This document shows positions 33,554 through 42,157 of a stretch of DNA of 64,000 nucleotides, in pieces (positions within the stretch are counted from its first letter, which is position 1; the number at the start of each line of letters is the position of its first letter). The notes under the pieces were generated by a model. It had not been told where the DNA came from and did not search any database. It saw only the letters and a list, made by a program, of their open reading frames with translations. The DNA is from Streptomyces sp. A1136. GTDB taxonomy: Bacteria; Actinomycetota; Actinomycetes; Streptomycetales; Streptomycetaceae. A program made the translations under genes and the position numbers. The stretch is from positions 1 through 64,000 of the forward strand of contig NZ_SSBJ01000037.1 in assembly GCF_004795055.1 (NCBI RefSeq), given 5' to 3'.

Positions 33554-35086
33554 TCACGCGTGGTCCTCGACGATGAACCGGGCCGCGCGCTCGGCGACCG
33601 CGACCACGGCCGCGTGGATGTTCCCGGTGATCATGGTCGGGATCACCGAGGCGTCGGCCACCCGCAGCCCGCTCGTACCCCGCACCCGGAGCCTGGGGTC
33701 GACGACCGCGCCCGGGTCCCGGTCGCCGCCGATGCGGCAGGTGCCGACCGGGTGGAACTGGGTCTGGGCGTGGGCCCGTACGAACTCCTCCACCTCGCGG
33801 CGGGTGGCCGTCGCGCCGAGCGGGGCACGGCCGCCGGCCAGACCCGCGAGCGGATCGGTGGCGGCGATGTCACGGGCGATCCGCACGCCCTCCACCAAGG
33901 TGTCCAGGTCGGCGGGGTCCGTCAGGTACGCCGGGTCGATCAGCGGGTGCGCGTCGGGGTCGGCGCGGGCCAGGGTGAGTCGGCCGCGGCTGACGGGGCG
34001 GGTGACGCCCGGGCCGATGGTGAAGCCGTGTCCGAGCCGGGACGCGTCGTTGAGGTCCTTCATCGGCGCGAAGGACAGCTGGATCTCCGGTTCGCCCGCG
34101 CCGTGGTCGAGCCGCACGAAGCCGCCCGCCTCGCCGAGGTTGGAGGAATCGGCGACGGGATGGCCCTCGGTCGTGTCGTAGGCGAGCGACACCTGCACGT
34201 GGTCGTGGAGGTTGCCGCCGACGCCGGGCAGGTCGACCCGCACGGATATGTCCAGGGCCGCGAGGTCGGCGGCCGGGCCGATGCCGCTGAGCAGCAACAA
34301 CTGTGGCGCGGCCACCGCCCCGGCGCACACCACGACCTCGCTCGTGCAGGCGACGGAGGTGACGGTGCCGTCGCGCCGGACCCTGACCCCGGTGACCCGG
34401 CCGCCGTCCGTGACGAGCCCGAGGACCGAGGCGTCGGTCCAGAGGCTGAGGTTGCGACGGGCGAGGGCCGGCCCGAGATGGGTGTGGGCGGTGTTGCCGC
34501 GGCGGGCGGGAGCGCCGGGGGCGGCCGCGGTACGAGTGGTGCGGTAGAGGCCCACACCCTCCTGCCGGCCGGCGTTGAAGTCCGCGTTGGCCGGCAGCCC
34601 GTACTTCTGCGCCGCTTCGACGAACGCGGTGGCGAAGGGGTGGGGCGCGGTGTTCTGCGCCACCGGGAGGGTGCCGTAGGGGGCGTCCTCGGCGGGCCCC
34701 TCCAGGCGTTCCAGGAAGGGCAACAGGTGCCGCGCGTTCCAGGTGTCACCGCCCCAGCGCTGCCACGCGTCGAAGTCGGAGGCGGCGCCCCGGACGTGCA
34801 CCATGGCGTTGATGGCGCCGGAGCCGCCCACGACCCGGCCGCGCGGCCAGGCGAGCCGACGGCCGTGGAGGGCGGTCTGCGGCACGGTCCGGTAGCCCCA
34901 GTCCAGTTCGCCGCCGAGCAGCGACGGCCAGGAGGCGGGGCGCGCGATGCGGGAGTCGGTGTCCGCCGGCCCGGCCTCCAGGAGCAGGACGCTGCGGGCG
35001 GGGTCCTCGCTGAGCCGGGCGGCGACGACGCTGCCTGCCGCGCCGGCCCCGACCACGATGAAGTCGTAGGTGGTGTCGCTTTCCAT
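33554..35086 (-). CDS. GMC-family FAD-dependent oxidoreductase
   Basis: The product has 510 residues. FAD motif VVGAGAAGSVVAARLSEDP is near the start, GMC signature 1 is PRGRVVGGSGAINAMVHVRG, signature 2 GAVAAPQLLLLSGIGP. The active site has HPVGTCRIG and GNIHAAV, with His where many members have Asn or His. The family oxidises primary or secondary alcohols and polyols such as choline, glucose or inositol. AAGGA precedes the ATG. Its place in the operon suggests oxidation of a cyclitol hydroxyl. Confidence 0.88.
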   Translation of the reverse strand: MESDTTYDFIVVGAGAAGSVVAARLSEDPARSVLLLEAGPADTDSRIARPASWPSLLGGELDWGYRTVPQTALHGRRLAWPRGRVVGGSGAINAMVHVRGAASDFDAWQRWGGDTWNARHLLPFLERLEGPAEDAPYGTLPVAQNTAPHPFATAFVEAAQKYGLPANADFNAGRQEGVGLYRTTRTAAAPGAPARRGNTAHTHLGPALARRNLSLWTDASVLGLVTDGGRVTGVRVRRDGTVTSVACTSEVVVCAGAVAAPQLLLLSGIGPAADLAALDISVRVDLPGVGGNLHDHVQVSLAYDTTEGHPVADSSNLGEAGGFVRLDHGAGEPEIQLSFAPMKDLNDASRLGHGFTIGPGVTRPVSRGRLTLARADPDAHPLIDPAYLTDPADLDTLVEGVRIARDIAATDPLAGLAGGRAPLGATATRREVEEFVRAHAQTQFHPVGTCRIGGDRDPGAVVDPRLRVRGTSGLRVADASVIPTMITGNIHAAVVAVAERAARFIVEDHA

Positions 35087-35164
35087 GGGGGTGTCCTTCG
35101 CTCCGCGGAGCAGGGATAGGGGCGGGGGTGGGGTGGGGGTGGGGGAAGGAAGCCGGCCGGCGGG

Positions 35165-35944
35165 TCAGGTGGCGAGGAAACCGCCGTCGACGCCGATGAC
35201 CTGCCCGTTGACGTACGAGGAGGAGGCGGAGAACAGCCACAGCGCCACGTCGGCGACCTGGCGCGGGGTGCCGATCTCGCCGGACGGGATCAGCCGGCGC
35301 CAGGTCGTCGCGCCCCCCACGGCCACCTCCGAGGCGGCCAGCATGTCGGACTCGACGGGGCCCGGGGCGACGGCGTTCACGCGGATGCCCTCGTGGGCGT
35401 GCTCGACGGCCGCCACGCGGGTCAGCGCCACCGCGGCGTGCTTGGAGGCGACGTACGCGCCGATGCCGGGGAAGACCGTACGGACGCCGTGCACCGACGT
35501 GTTGTTGACGATGCTGCCGCCGCCTCCCTGGGCGGACATGACCCGCAGCTCCTCCCGCATGCAGAGCCACAGGCCCCGGGTGTTGACGGCGAAGGCACGG
35601 TCGAAGTCCTCGGTCGTGACGTCGGCGAGGCGCCCGTCGCCGGGCACCCCCGCGTTGTTGAAGGCGCAGTCCACTCGCCCGTACCGCTCGACCGTGCGGG
35701 CGAGGAGGGCGCGTACCTGCTCCGGGCTCGTGACGTCGCAGCGCACGAAGTGGGCCTCGCCGCCCCGGGCCCGGATCTCGCGTTCGGCCTCGGCGCCGTG
35801 CTTCTCGTCGCGGGCCGCGAGGACGACCCGCATGCCCGCCTCGGCGAAGACGGCGGCGGACGCGCGGCCGATACCCGCGCTGGCGCCGGTGACGACCACC
35901 ACCTTCCGGTACGCGAGGTCCCGGGCGCCGGTCGCTCCGCTCAC
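35165..35944 (-). CDS. Short-chain dehydrogenase/reductase
   Basis: The product has 259 residues of classical SDR type. The cofactor motif is VTGASAGIGRASAAVFAEAG with AARDE after strand 2 (prefers NADP or NAD), then NNAGVPG, catalytic Ser in NNTSVHG, and YVASKHA (Tyr and Lys). The C-terminus is YVNGQVIGVDGG. The GTG at 35944 overlaps the stop of the cyclase gene in GTGA, so it is translated right after the cyclase and is the likeliest enzyme to act on its ketone product. Confidence 0.9.
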   Translation of the reverse strand: MSGATGARDLAYRKVVVVTGASAGIGRASAAVFAEAGMRVVLAARDEKHGAEAEREIRARGGEAHFVRCDVTSPEQVRALLARTVERYGRVDCAFNNAGVPGDGRLADVTTEDFDRAFAVNTRGLWLCMREELRVMSAQGGGGSIVNNTSVHGVRTVFPGIGAYVASKHAAVALTRVAAVEHAHEGIRVNAVAPGPVESDMLAASEVAVGGATTWRRLIPSGEIGTPRQVADVALWLFSASSSYVNGQVIGVDGGFLAT

Positions 35945-37152
35945 CGGTCGGCCCCGACGGGCCGGCCGGGGCGGCAGCCAGCGTTGGTGTCGAGCAGGCG
36001 GCCCATGGCGGCGCAGGCCCGTTCGATCTCGCTCTCGCTCACGTCGTTGAGGAAGCAGACCTCGCCGATCCCGGTGAGCATCGGCAGGTTCTGCCGGCCG
36101 TCGCGGTGCAGCACCGTGTCCGCGAGGGCCTCCAATACGAGCGTCACGTCGCAGAAGAGGGGGTGGGACGGGGCGAGCCCCATACGGCGTGCCACCGCGA
36201 TGACGCGTTCGAGGCGGGCGTCGTCGATCAGGCCGCGGTCGGCGGCGATGAGGGCGGAGAAGACACAATCCATCGCCACGGCCTCGCCGTGCAGCAGCTC
36301 GGGGAGGGCCCGCATCTCCACCAGAGGGGAGAAGGAGTGCCCGTAGTCGACGGACCGCTGGAGGTCCTTCTCCCAGAGGTTGGGCTGGAGCTCTTCGGCC
36401 ATGCCCGCGATGGCCCGGCCGATGACCTCGTCCGCCACCGTTCCCGGCAGGCCGGTGCTTCCGGGTTCCGGGTCCTGGAAGCGCGTCTGGATGAGTTCCG
36501 CCCCGTGCTCCTCCAGGAGTTCGAACAGCCGCAGGTCCTTGATCAGGGCCATCTTGAAGATCTCGCCCATGCCGTTGCGCAGCTGCCGGTCCGGGACGGT
36601 GGCGAGGAAGCGGCGGTCGATCAGCGTCCGCGGGGGCGGGGTGTAGGCGCCGAGGCGGTTGCGGTACCCGCCGTAGTTGATGCCGGACTTGGCGGCCACG
36701 CTGACGTCGACCTGGCCGAGCAGCGTGGTGGGGACCCGGACGAAGGGGATGCCACGCCGGTAGAGACTCGCGGCGAGCCCCACCACGTCCGCCACGACAC
36801 CGCCGCCGATGACGATGGGCGGTGAGCTGAGGCGGTTGGTGCCGACCTCGTTCAGCTTGTTGACCACTTCGAGGACGCGCTCGATCGACTTGTTCTCTTC
36901 GGAGCCGGGCAGCGTCAGATATTCGACCACCACCGCGTTCGCGGCGAAGTACTCCCGAATTCGCGCACCGTACAACTCGTCGACGGAATGGTCGAGGATG
37001 ACGAGGCGCGTACCCGCTCCTCGGCCGCCGCCGGGAATGGTGAGGAGTTCGGGGTTCGCCGGGTCGAGGAGGCCGTGGCTCTCGACTATCTCGTACTCGA
37101 CGGGTAATTCCGTACGGATCTTCCAACTCTGCTGACGCGGAGCGTCGTTCAT
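35941..37152 (-). CDS. Sugar phosphate cyclase, 2-epi-5-epi-valiolone-synthase-like
   Basis: The product has 403 residues of the dehydroquinate-synthase fold. NAD-binding GGGVVADVVGLAASLYRRG (about 116-134) and VPTTLLGQVDVSVAAKSGIN are present. Zinc ligands align as E197 (NGMGEIFKMAL), H272 (DYGHSFSP) and H288 (LLHGEAVAM). GHSFSP instead of the GHTFGH of dehydroquinate synthases, and the length, point to the C7 cyclitol branch that cyclises sedoheptulose 7-phosphate. Exact product (2-epi-5-epi-valiolone, valiolone or desmethyl-4-deoxygadusol) cannot be fixed. CAGGAG precedes the ATG. It heads the six-gene operon. Confidence 0.85.
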   Translation of the reverse strand: MNDAPRQQSWKIRTELPVEYEIVESHGLLDPANPELLTIPGGGRGAGTRLVILDHSVDELYGARIREYFAANAVVVEYLTLPGSEENKSIERVLEVVNKLNEVGTNRLSSPPIVIGGGVVADVVGLAASLYRRGIPFVRVPTTLLGQVDVSVAAKSGINYGGYRNRLGAYTPPPRTLIDRRFLATVPDRQLRNGMGEIFKMALIKDLRLFELLEEHGAELIQTRFQDPEPGSTGLPGTVADEVIGRAIAGMAEELQPNLWEKDLQRSVDYGHSFSPLVEMRALPELLHGEAVAMDCVFSALIAADRGLIDDARLERVIAVARRMGLAPSHPLFCDVTLVLEALADTVLHRDGRQNLPMLTGIGEVCFLNDVSESEIERACAAMGRLLDTNAGCRPGRPVGADR

Positions 37153-37904
37153 GGCAACTCTCCTGTGGGCCGGGCCGACCGATACGGCACCTGGTTTGTT
37201 CCTCCACGGAACTTACAGGGCGAATGTAACGTGACCAATCGAATGGGTTCAGCCATATGTCTGTTATGTGCGGCTCCCGATGTACGTGGGATGACGGCTT
37301 TGTTCCCATCGGCCTCGCCCGAAGGTCTCGGACGGCGCACCGCGCCGTGGCCGAAACCGCATTCCCGTCCCGATCCGCCATCCCCGAATCGAACGGGCGA
37401 TCCGGCCTTTCGATCCCGGCCCGGCAGGGCCGAAAACCTACGCTTCTCCGCTCGCCCCGGGCTTGGGCGAGTCCCTTATTCGGTACACGGCCCGACCGGC
37501 GACCCTGTGGCCCATCTCACGGAAAATAGCCGGGCCTTGTCGGGCCGCCCGGGATTTCCGACCGGGCCCCGCAACCGCGATATTTCGGCGAACCGCCGGT
37601 AACCCGACCGTCGCCCGAGGGAAGGCGTACGGCGCCGCCGCCGAGGGCAGCGGCGCCGGCGGGTCGGGGCCCACCACCCGCACCCCCGCGCTGCCGCCGC
37701 CGGCGCCATGGCGCATGACCACGACCGTGTGACAATGACGCCTGATCACCTGCCGTGGCCGCTCCGGCGAGTCGAGAGTTCCGACGCCGCCGGGGAGCGG
37801 GGTGGTGCCGGGTCGGCACCTGCCGGGGGGCGAGCGGCAAGGTGGCGACAGAGCTTTGGGGACGGAGTGCGACCGGTGAGCGGACCAGGGGCGGGGGAGT
37901 AGCC
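37153..37904. promoter_or_regulatory. 750-bp divergent region upstream of the cyclase operon
   Basis: No gene is supported. The 250 bp nearest the cyclase start are less GC-rich (around GAACTTACAGGGCGAATGTAA and GCCATATGTCTGTTATGTG) and should hold the operon promoter. No regulator gene lies beside the operon. The part near 37.6-37.9 kb is ordinary high-GC DNA. Confidence 0.45.
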
Positions 37905-38369
37905 ATGGGCCGCTTCACGGACAGGTGGACCGGAACCAGACACCCGCGCGACGGTCTCCCCGCACGGCCGGCCCCGGAGGTCCGGGCCGCGCTCCTCGCG
38001 ATCAACGACCGGGGCGTCAGGTTCGTCGTGCGCGAGGGACGCCCCGGCGAAGGCGCCCAACTGGTGGCGGAGTTCGAGTACCCGCCGCTGGGTCTGACCC
38101 TGAAGACCCGGATGCGTCTGGATGCCGCGAGGTGCGAGGTCCGTGTCCTTGAGGAGTCGTGGGAGCCGGGGGCCGACGGTGCCCGTAGGCAGTACGGCCG
38201 CGGACCGGGGCACAAGGTGTACCGGCAGTGGGAGATGAAGCAGGGGGCAGACGGCCGCCGCCACAAGACCGAATCGTTCCGCTTCGCCACACAGGACATG
38301 AGGAGCCCGCTCCAGCAAGCGGTCCTCGACGCGGGCTGGACCTGGCGCGGCGTGCTGTTCAAGCTCTGA
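37905..38369 (+). CDS. Uncharacterised 154-residue protein
   Basis: I do not recognise the family. The protein is basic and soluble, with beta-type segments: RAALLAINDRGVRFVVREGR, AQLVAEFEYPPLGLTLKTRM and ESFRFATQDMRSPLQQAVLD, ending WTWRGVLFKL. There is no signal peptide. GGGGGAG (37893-37898) supports the ATG. It may belong with the two following plus-strand genes, but a 313-bp gap separates them. Confidence 0.6.
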   Translation: MGRFTDRWTGTRHPRDGLPARPAPEVRAALLAINDRGVRFVVREGRPGEGAQLVAEFEYPPLGLTLKTRMRLDAARCEVRVLEESWEPGADGARRQYGRGPGHKVYRQWEMKQGADGRRHKTESFRFATQDMRSPLQQAVLDAGWTWRGVLFKL

Positions 38370-38682
38370 CCTGTTCGGCGAGCCCGAACGGTGGGTGTGG
38401 ACCGCCCGCGTCCGAGGGGTGGACCAGATCACCGGGCGTACGTGGACGACACGGCCCTCGGCCAGGCCGCCACCACCGCTCGGGGCTCGGGGCCCGCTTC
38501 CGACCACCGGCCTAATGCCCCAACCGGGAAAGTACATTCGAACACGAGTCGCCGATTCCGGCCGGCGCGTCGCATTGCCGCCAATCCACGGCAATCCGGT
38601 CACCCTGCGGCTGCTCTCCGGCTACACAAGAAGGCGGGGCTGTCGTCCGCTGCCCCATAGCGGTCCCGGCGGAGGTGGGCGG
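38370..38682. other. 313-bp gap, no gene recognised
   Basis: Nothing coding is visible. A short less GC-rich stretch (AAAGTACATTCGAACACGAG, about 38528-38548) could be a promoter for the small membrane protein and Mrr gene. Confidence 0.45.
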
Positions 38683-38892
38683 TTGCTGACGATCGATGTG
38701 GCGGTTCTGTTGGCGGTCATCGTTGTTCTGCGGTTGCGACGGCGTACGGAGGCCCGGAGCCGACGCGACGAGAAGACGACCGTGGTCATCGTGCTGGCGC
38801 TGGGTGTCATCCTGGCCCCCACCGAGGTGGGTCAGGGCATCGCCGACCTCCTCGGGCAACTCGTCAGCGGCGTCTCCCAGGCGGGGCAGTGA
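38683..38892 (+). CDS. Small two-segment membrane protein
   Basis: The product has 69 residues: LTIDVAVLLAVIVVLRLRRR (segment 1), a charged turn, then TTVVIVLALGVILAPTEVGQ (segment 2) and GIADLLGQLVSGVSQAGQ. Such DUF-type small proteins often sit next to phage or defence genes in Streptomyces. The TTG start has GGAGG (38671-38675). It is 58 bp upstream of the Mrr-type gene and probably co-transcribed. Confidence 0.6.
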   Translation: MLTIDVAVLLAVIVVLRLRRRTEARSRRDEKTTVVIVLALGVILAPTEVGQGIADLLGQLVSGVSQAGQ

Positions 38893-38950
38893 CGGTCCGG
38901 GACACCACCCACTCGCGCCGCCGCGCCGTTCTGCCGCCGGGGGAGGGCCG

Positions 38951-39676
38951 GTGAACGGGCGCCGTCGTTCGGTCCGTCGTCCGGTCCGCCGTCGTCCGCC
39001 CCGCCGTTACGGTCGGCGGCCCCGGCGGGGGAAGAGCCACGGCCTGGAGCAGGTGGTCCTCGCCGCCCTCGCGGCCACGGTCGTACTCGGCCTGGCGGCC
39101 GCCGCCCTGCGATGGCTGGTCGCCCATCCCCGGACCGTGGCCGCCGTACTGGTGGTGGCTGTCGCGGGCGCCGGCGCCTGGGCCTGGCGGCGCAGGGAGG
39201 CCGCCCGGTGGGAACAAGTCCGGGCGAGCGGTCTGCGATACGCGCTCAGACAACTCGATGTCCTGCATCATCGGGCGTTCGAGTTCACGGTACGGGACCT
39301 GATGCGCCGCGACGGCTGCACAGACGCGCGACAGGTGGGCGGGCACGGCGACAACGGAGCCGACGTCAAGGCCACCGACCCCTACGGACGCCGGTGGGTC
39401 ATCCAGTGCAAACACCGGAAGGACGGCTGGGCCGGGAAACCCGTCGGCACCCCCGACCTCCACGTCCTCAACGGCACCGGCCGACAGGTCCATGGCGGCG
39501 ACATCCTGGTCATGCTCACCAACGGCCGCATAACCGCCACCGCAGTCGACTTCGCCCAGTCCCAACGGCTGCACCTCGTCGACCGCCACCTCCTCGCCGA
39601 ATGGGCAGGCGGCTCCCGCCCCCTGTGGGATCTCCTGCGCGCGCTCCCCCCGAGGGGCCGCCAGGAGGGCCTCTGA
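38951..39676 (+). CDS. Membrane-anchored Mrr-like restriction endonuclease
   Basis: The product has 241 residues. A strongly basic N-terminus (Arg-rich, ~35 residues) is followed by two membrane segments (EQVVLAALAATVVLGLAAAA, TVAAVLVVAVAGAGAWAW). From about residue 95 follows an Mrr_cat domain: FEFTVRDLMRRDGCTDARQV, then NGADVKATDPYGRRWVIQCK with the D...QxK nuclease triad. Mrr-type enzymes cut modified foreign DNA. The membrane anchor suggests action on incoming DNA at the cell surface. GGGAGGG precedes GTG. Confidence 0.85.
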   Translation: MNGRRRSVRRPVRRRPPRRYGRRPRRGKSHGLEQVVLAALAATVVLGLAAAALRWLVAHPRTVAAVLVVAVAGAGAWAWRRREAARWEQVRASGLRYALRQLDVLHHRAFEFTVRDLMRRDGCTDARQVGGHGDNGADVKATDPYGRRWVIQCKHRKDGWAGKPVGTPDLHVLNGTGRQVHGGDILVMLTNGRITATAVDFAQSQRLHLVDRHLLAEWAGGSRPLWDLLRALPPRGRQEGL

Positions 39677-39999
39677 GAACCGAGGGGCGGTCAGCCGGGT
39701 TCACGGCGGCCAAGCCGGCCCGGACGGGTTCGCGACTCGCCCGGGCCTGCCCGTTCCCCACTTCCCGAGCGCCCTCAACTTCGACGGTCCGCCTGCTGCA
39801 TGGATTCTGCAAGACGCCCCGGCTCTCCCCGCCCGGTTTCGGAGAACGCGAAGGTGGACTGGTGAACGACGAGCAGGGCGAATGGATCGGCAGCGCCGGC
39901 GTCCGCGAGGTGGGCCGGGGCGCAAAACCGCTGACAGGCCCGACCGGAGCCGAACCGCAGCCGGAACCCAGGCCGCTCCGACGCTCGGACCTCTACGCG
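39677..39999. other. 323-bp gap, possible short gene remnant
   Basis: From GTG 39862 the plus strand reads NDEQGEWIGSAGVREVGRGA in a clean high-GC3 frame but runs into the antisense of the next gene without a sensible end. It may be a truncated 5' gene piece. Nothing else is visible. Confidence 0.35.
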
Positions 40000-41037
40000 T
40001 CAGGCGCCGGCCGCCGGGATGTAGGCGAGTCCGTGCGCCCCCGCCTCTCCCGGGTTGTCGACGTGCAGGGTCGTCACCGCCTCCAGCCGTGCCAGGTCCA
40101 CCACCGTCACCGTGCTGGAGGAGACCGCCGCGACATAGCCGTACCTGCCGTCGGGTGACGAGGTGATCGACAAGGGGAAGGAGCCGACCTCCACGCGGCC
40201 GTGTTCCGCGCCGTCCGTCCCGTACACGTGCAGCAGCCCCGGCGCCTGCGCGCCCAGTCCCGCCCCGCTCGCCCGTATCCGGAGCTCACCGGCGAGCACG
40301 AGATCGGTGGCGGTGACGTGGACGGGGAAGACGAAGCCGTCCGTGCGGTGCGTTCGGACCACGGCACCGGTGGCGGTGTCGATGACCCGCACACCGGCGT
40401 CCGGCACCGGCCCGGTGACCCCGAAGTCGCCCTTGGGGGCCGCGGCGTAGACGAACCGCCCGTCGCGCGAGGCCGCGATGCCCTCGCTCCCGGGAACCGG
40501 GATACGGCCGACCGCTCCCGCCGAACCGGTGTCGACGACCGAGAGGAACGGTGCCTCCTTGTTCGCGCTGTAGGCACGGCCGCCGTCCGGCGTGAGCGTG
40601 AACCAGTGCGGGCCGGGCGCGGCGACCGGCACCCGGCGTACGGGCTTGAGGGTGTCCGCGTCGAGCGCGACCAGGGCGCCCTCCTCGTCGTCGTACGCCT
40701 CGACGCTCACCCACAGCAGGCGCCCCGACGGGTCAAGGGCGATGCCGTGGGGCGCGCGTTCCGGTGACAGGTCGACGATGTCGACGATCCGACGGCGGTC
40801 GGGGTCGATCACCACGAGCTCGTGCGCGCGGCCGCCGTTGGCGTGGTAGTAGCCGGAGCGGTAGGTGATGGTGGCGTAGAGCCGCCGCCGTACCGGGTCG
40901 AAGCACAGCTCGTGCGGCTCGTTCGGAACCTCCAACACGGCCAGCCGGCGGAAGTCCGCCGCGTCGAAGAAGGTGATCGTGGAGGCGCTCTGGCCTGCCA
41001 CGGCGAGGACGTCTGCGTTCGTGGTGGTCTGTGTCAT
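40000..41037 (-). CDS. YncE-like beta-propeller protein
   Basis: The product has 345 residues of repeated ~45-residue blades: DVLAVAGQSASTITFFDAAD, ELCFDPVRRRLYATITYRSG, GIALDPSGRLLWVSVEAYDD, GIAASRDGRFVYAAAPKG and SITSSPDGRYGYVAAVSSST. This is a YncE/lactonase-type seven-blade propeller. No signal peptide is visible, so it is cytoplasmic. It is divergent from a LysR gene, the usual arrangement of a regulator with its target. Its ligand or substrate is unknown. Confidence 0.8.
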   Translation of the reverse strand: MTQTTTNADVLAVAGQSASTITFFDAADFRRLAVLEVPNEPHELCFDPVRRRLYATITYRSGYYHANGGRAHELVVIDPDRRRIVDIVDLSPERAPHGIALDPSGRLLWVSVEAYDDEEGALVALDADTLKPVRRVPVAAPGPHWFTLTPDGGRAYSANKEAPFLSVVDTGSAGAVGRIPVPGSEGIAASRDGRFVYAAAPKGDFGVTGPVPDAGVRVIDTATGAVVRTHRTDGFVFPVHVTATDLVLAGELRIRASGAGLGAQAPGLLHVYGTDGAEHGRVEVGSFPLSITSSPDGRYGYVAAVSSSTVTVVDLARLEAVTTLHVDNPGEAGAHGLAYIPAAGA

Positions 41038-41164
41038 GCCCCCAGACTGGGAGGCCTCGTGGATTAACTCCAGTGCATCCATGGCAAGGTGTCTTTGCGT
41101 CAGGTGAAATGAAACTGGTCGACCGCGTACGCGGCGGACCGGACTGTGAGGGGAGACACAGAGG

Positions 41165-42094
41165 GTGGACGGACTCGGCAGACAGATGGACCTGAACCTG
41201 CTGGTCGCCCTCGACGCGCTGCTCGAAGAAGAGAGCGTCACGGCGGCAGCCGCCCGCCTGCACGTCTCCGCGCCCGCCATGAGCCGCACTCTCGGACGTA
41301 TCCGTACGGCGCTGGCCGATCCCGTGCTCGTACGCGCCGGAAGGCAGCTCGTCCCGACGCCGCGCGCCGTGGAACTACGACCGCGCGTCCGCGCCCTGGT
41401 CCGCCAGGCACAGGACCTCCTGGTTCCCGAACCGGTCACCGACCCCGCACGGCTGTCGCGCGACTTCACCGTCCAGGCCGACGAGATCGTGCTCGCCGGC
41501 CTCGTCTCACGGCTCGTCGGCGCCGTCGCCCGGCAGGCACCCGGCGTCACCCTGCGCTTCATGCCGGAGACCATGGAGGGCACACCCGCCCTGCGCGAGG
41601 GACGGCTCGACCTGGAGATCGGCGTCATCGGCCACCCCGACCCGGAGACCCGCATCGAACCCCTCGGCCACACCCGCTTCCTCGCCGCCGTGCGCGCCGG
41701 CCACCCCCTGGCCGCCCGCACGACGGTCACCGCCCGGGCCTTCGCCGCAGCCGGCCACATCGGTGTGTCCCGACAGGGGCGGGTCCGGGGCCCCATCGAC
41801 GACCGGCTGGCCGAACGGGGGCTGCGCCGCCGGGTGGTCGCCGTCGTGCCGAGCTGGAGCGCCGCGCTCCACCTCTGCCGGGAAACGGACCTGGTCTGCC
41901 TGGTGCCGGCCGACAGCGCGGCGTACCACCGGGAGGTGCTGGACCTGCACACGTTCGAGATTCCGCTGGAACTGCCGCCCTTGAGCTTCGGCATGGCCTG
42001 GCACCCGCGCAACGACGCCGACCCGGAGCACATGTGGCTGCGCGACCTCGTCCGCGACAGCCGGCGGGCCGGCGGTACCGGTCACGGACGTTGA
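41165..42094 (+). CDS. LysR-family transcriptional regulator
   Basis: The product has 309 residues. The winged helix is MDLNLLVALDALLEEESVTA with AAARLHVSAPAMSRTLGRIR, and the periplasmic-binding-like effector domain follows (FTVQADEIVLAGLVSRLVGA, LEIGVIGHPDPETRIEPLGH). It resembles the LysR group with RxLxxxxD/P-type NodD-like spacing. GTG 41165 is used; ATG 41186 is an alternative. The 127-bp gap to the propeller gene holds GGAT-N12-ATCC near 41060, a possible LysR box. Confidence 0.85.
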   Translation: MDGLGRQMDLNLLVALDALLEEESVTAAAARLHVSAPAMSRTLGRIRTALADPVLVRAGRQLVPTPRAVELRPRVRALVRQAQDLLVPEPVTDPARLSRDFTVQADEIVLAGLVSRLVGAVARQAPGVTLRFMPETMEGTPALREGRLDLEIGVIGHPDPETRIEPLGHTRFLAAVRAGHPLAARTTVTARAFAAAGHIGVSRQGRVRGPIDDRLAERGLRRRVVAVVPSWSAALHLCRETDLVCLVPADSAAYHREVLDLHTFEIPLELPPLSFGMAWHPRNDADPEHMWLRDLVRDSRRAGGTGHGR

Positions 42095-42157
42095 ACATGC
42101 CCACCGGTTCGGCGCGGTCCGGCTCCCGCAGGCCTCATACCGGAGCCACGGGCACAG

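Noticed and set aside
35941-37152. Ordinary 3-dehydroquinate synthase (aroB)
   Set aside because: Longer N-terminus, GHSFSP in place of GHTFGH, and operon partners unrelated to the shikimate pathway.
35165-37381. Single 738-residue minus-strand protein spanning cyclase and SDR
   Set aside because: Only the last ~260 residues are a protein (SDR); the upstream part is the cyclase gene read in the wrong frame. The GTGA overlap gives two proteins.
40000-42033. 677-residue protein including the beta-propeller
   Set aside because: The first ~330 residues are antisense of the LysR gene; the propeller starts at 41037.
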